Part shown: positions 62,376 to 64,000 of the stretch, one piece after another | How the letters are laid out: every line of letters starts with the position of its first letter | Numbering within the stretch: position 1 is the stretch's first letter | Assembly (NCBI GenBank): GCA_016182485.1 | Contig: JACPGH010000006.1 | Coordinates: forward strand, 1 to 64,000 | Direction of reading: 5' to 3' | Length of the DNA stretch: 64,000 bases | Source: Candidatus Kaiserbacteria bacterium | Lineage (GTDB): Bacteria; Patescibacteria; Paceibacteria; UBA9973; UBA2103 | Notes under the pieces: generated by a model | What the model was told of the DNA's origin: nothing | Database searches by the model: none | What the model saw: only the letters and a program-made list of their open reading frames with translations | Program-made: the position numbers and the translations under genes

Positions 62376-63461
62376 TCAGCCGTGGAGGAAGACAATGACG
62401 TCGCCGTCTTTGACGATGTAGTCCTTCCCTTCCGTGCGAAGTTTCGCCGATTCGCGGGCGACGCTCCAGCTGCCGGTCGAAAGTAAATCTTCAGTCGAAA
62501 CTACCTCCGCGCGGATGAACTTGTCCAAGAAGTCCGTATGGATCGCGGCGCCCGCAACGGGCGCCGCGGAACCGGCCGGAATAGTCCAAGCCCGTGTTTC
62601 ATCCGGCCCCGTAGTGAAAAAGGAGATAAGCCCGAGCGTCTCGTATGCGCCGCGAATAAGGGCCGCCAGGCCGTCCTCGGAGACGCCTAATTCTTCGCGA
62701 AAATGAGTTCGCTCCTCGTCAGCGACATCGTTCAGTTCCCGCTCGGTGGCCGCGTCGACAAAGACGTAGCGCGAGCCAAGCTTCGTGATCAGGCCGTAGG
62801 CGCGTTCCGCCCGTTCGTCAGAAAGAGGCGCGCCGCCCTTCGTGTTCAGGGCATAGAGGATCGGCTTCATCGTAAGCAGGTTCAGATGCGCGACCCGCTT
62901 CTTTTCCTCGCCATCGAGCCCCGCATGAAGCGCAAGCTTCCCTTCCGCAAATCCGTGTTCCAGTTTCTCCAAGACGGCGTCCTCAAGTACCGCGCCTTTA
63001 TCCTGCGCTTTGATATCCCGCACGAGCTTGTCTCGGCGCTTGCGCACCTGCTCGGCATCCGCGAGCGCAAGCTCCAGGTTTATTATTTCGATATCCTTGT
63101 ATGGCTCGATGGTTTTTTCGACATGCAGTACGTTCGAGTCGTCGAAAAAGCGGACGACCTGCAAAATGGCATCCGTCTCGCGAATATTCGCCAAAAACTG
63201 GTTGCCGAGCCCTTCGCCGGTCGAAGCGCCTTTCACGAGGCCTGCGATGTCCACGAACTCTACCGCCGCCGGAATAACTTTTTCGCTTTTCGAAAGAGCG
63301 GCGAGCGCTGAAAGCCGCGTATCTGGAACACCCACCACGCCAACCGACGGATCTATCGTGCAAAACGGATAATTCTCCGCTGGCACGCTTGCTTTCGTGA
63401 GCGCATTAAAAAGCGTGGACTTCCCCACATTCGGCAATCCTACGATTCCTATCTTTAGCAT
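62376..63461 (-). CDS. ychF: Redox-regulated ATPase YchF (Obg-like)
   Basis: P-loop protein that binds ATP more readily than GTP and associates with ribosomes. G1 is GLPNVGKST (residues 7-15). G3 is DIAGLVKGASTGEGLGNQF, and the C-terminal TGS domain is complete through VARESAKLRTEGKDYIVKDGD. 361 residues, normal. A perfect 11-bp-arm palindrome (62544-62568) lies in the TGS-proximal AGSAAPVAGAAI stretch, without lengthening the protein. Its start overlaps the next gene by 56 bases. Confidence 0.97.
   Translation of the reverse strand: MLKIGIVGLPNVGKSTLFNALTKASVPAENYPFCTIDPSVGVVGVPDTRLSALAALSKSEKVIPAAVEFVDIAGLVKGASTGEGLGNQFLANIRETDAILQVVRFFDDSNVLHVEKTIEPYKDIEIINLELALADAEQVRKRRDKLVRDIKAQDKGAVLEDAVLEKLEHGFAEGKLALHAGLDGEEKKRVAHLNLLTMKPILYALNTKGGAPLSDERAERAYGLITKLGSRYVFVDAATERELNDVADEERTHFREELGVSEDGLAALIRGAYETLGLISFFTTGPDETRAWTIPAGSAAPVAGAAIHTDFLDKFIRAEVVSTEDLLSTGSWSVARESAKLRTEGKDYIVKDGDVIVFLHG
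62544..62568. repeat. Palindrome inside ychF
   Basis: Arms CGCGGCGCCCG / CGGGCGCCGCG, loop CAA, similar in geometry to the first rpoA palindrome. Confidence 0.75.
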
Positions 63462-64000
63462 GAGGGTACCTTACACCATCACGCTTCACTTGCGAATGTG
63501 TCGCGCTCTTCCAGGATTGCCATACGTCGAGGAGAACAAACCCGATTGGAATGAGGAGTATGGCGGCCGGGATGCGGAGGTCTACCTGCGCCCACGAGAG
63601 GAAGTCTACTTGTTGGGAGAGGAATGGCATGTATGACGCTAGAGATGTGCCCACAACGAGCACAGGAATGAACCACCGGTTAGGGCGAAAAAACGCATAG
63701 AGAACCGATAGGATGTCGGCGAGATAAAAGTACCGTTCATGCATTCGCGGTAAGAGATATGGGATTAGGAGCGTGGAGGCAAGGCTTATGAGCACGACAA
63801 ATTGCGCGGAAAGCTTGCCCTGCCATTTCATTATATAAATGATTGCCGCCGCCGCTCCCGCGGCGGCGAGAAGGCCGAGCCAGAAAAAAATATTCGTTGC
63901 CGTTTCCGAGAGCGCAAGCGGCTGGAGAAACGCGAAAAGACTCTGCGCAGATACGGAGAGATACGGGTACTTCTCGGCCTGCACCAGATAAATGAAGAGC
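63406..64000 (-). CDS. Membrane glycosyltransferase-like protein, 5' end outside the window
   Basis: Only the C-terminal 197 residues are seen; the frame is open through base 64000. Several membrane helices (IFFWLGLLAAAGAAAAIIYIM, FVVLISLASTLLIPYLLP) and the short MHERYFYLADILSVLYAF segment recall GT39/mannosyltransferase-type GT-C enzymes, where M-H-E-R-Y-F precedes a helix. The 3' end overlaps the ychF start by 56 bases, which is unusual, so an earlier stop or a frame error is possible. Confidence 0.65.
   Translation of the reverse strand, partial: LFIYLVQAEKYPYLSVSAQSLFAFLQPLALSETATNIFFWLGLLAAAGAAAAIIYIMKWQGKLSAQFVVLISLASTLLIPYLLPRMHERYFYLADILSVLYAFFRPNRWFIPVLVVGTSLASYMPFLSQQVDFLSWAQVDLRIPAAILLIPIGFVLLDVWQSWKSATHSQVKRDGVRYPHAKDRNRRIAECGEVHAF

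Noticed and set aside
1..64000. UGA recoded as glycine (Absconditabacteria/Gracilibacteria code)
   Set aside because: TGA ends clear full-length genes here (cysS, dnaJ, mraY, gltX) at family-typical positions, and no in-frame TGA is needed in any conserved gene.

Overview
The window reads as a piece of a Candidate Phyla Radiation (Patescibacteria) chromosome, most likely the Parcubacteria/Paceibacteria side. The basis is a family-level reading, not a database search: an archaeal-type AspRS without the bacterial insertion domain, an AlaRS that stops after its editing domain, a cysteine-free L36, short L13 and MnmA, a PaaX-like regulator, DUF5671 and DUF7282-like proteins, an ATP-cone/Mrr fusion, and a broad minimal core with no amino-acid biosynthesis genes. 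TGA is used as a normal stop, so this is not a recoded lineage. Base composition is fairly GC-rich.

Layout. 1-13.4 kb: VOC protein, rplU, DEAD helicase, then recR-dnaB-cysS-corA on the minus strand, a ctpA-type protease, a PaaX-like regulator, rplI, small hypotheticals, rpmA, an Ada-type Zn-domain protein and a LOG-family protein. 13.4-25 kb: murG-gltX-M23 peptidase, a PemK-like toxin, then aspS-scpA-[orphan gene]-scpB-dac-mraY-rodA, where rodA is broken. 25-37.6 kb: trpS, pyrD, tRNA-Tyr with tyrS, an ABC exporter, and the grpE-dnaK-[orphan gene]-dnaJ chaperone block. 37.8-42.5 kb: the alpha-operon block infA-rpmJ-rpsM-rpsK-rpsD-rpoA-rplQ followed by rplM-rpsI. rplQ carries a frameshift and the rpsI 3' end is duplicated around a DUF2283 gene. 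42.5-64 kb: a baseplate J-like surface protein and an actin-like partner, alaS, pepF, ung with a PD-(D/E)XK nuclease, mnmA, mltG, a T4SS-type membrane protein, a sigma4/HARE-HTH regulator, leuS, ychF and the start of a GT39-like membrane enzyme. No long gene-free stretch exists; the largest is bases 1-214, where I see only a shared CCTATAGG motif.

What stands out is layered repeat biology. (1) More than a dozen perfect or near-perfect palindromes lie inside conserved essential genes (gltX, scpB, trpS, pyrD, tyrS, dnaK, grpE, rpoA, alaS, pepF, ung, leuS, ychF). They keep the reading frame and mostly fall in linkers or insertions, like Rickettsia palindromic elements but with many unrelated sequence families. 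(2) Between cistrons sit two further families: a 7-bp-period NTAGGNN element that often starts at the stop codon of the upstream gene, and a 109-bp element with 14-bp inverted arms, two copies of which show a compensatory base-pair change.

Two expression styles coexist. Many core genes have an extended -10 (TGnTAnnnT) only 6-9 bp before the start codon and no Shine-Dalgarno, which implies leaderless mRNAs. In contrast about ten orphan genes of unknown function are single-gene units with a strong GGAGG-type site and a private GC-rich hairpin terminator; some also show a TTGAC-type promoter. Two of them interrupt normally contiguous pairs (scpA/scpB and dnaK/dnaJ). These look like stand-alone expression cassettes and are the best candidates here for an undescribed system.
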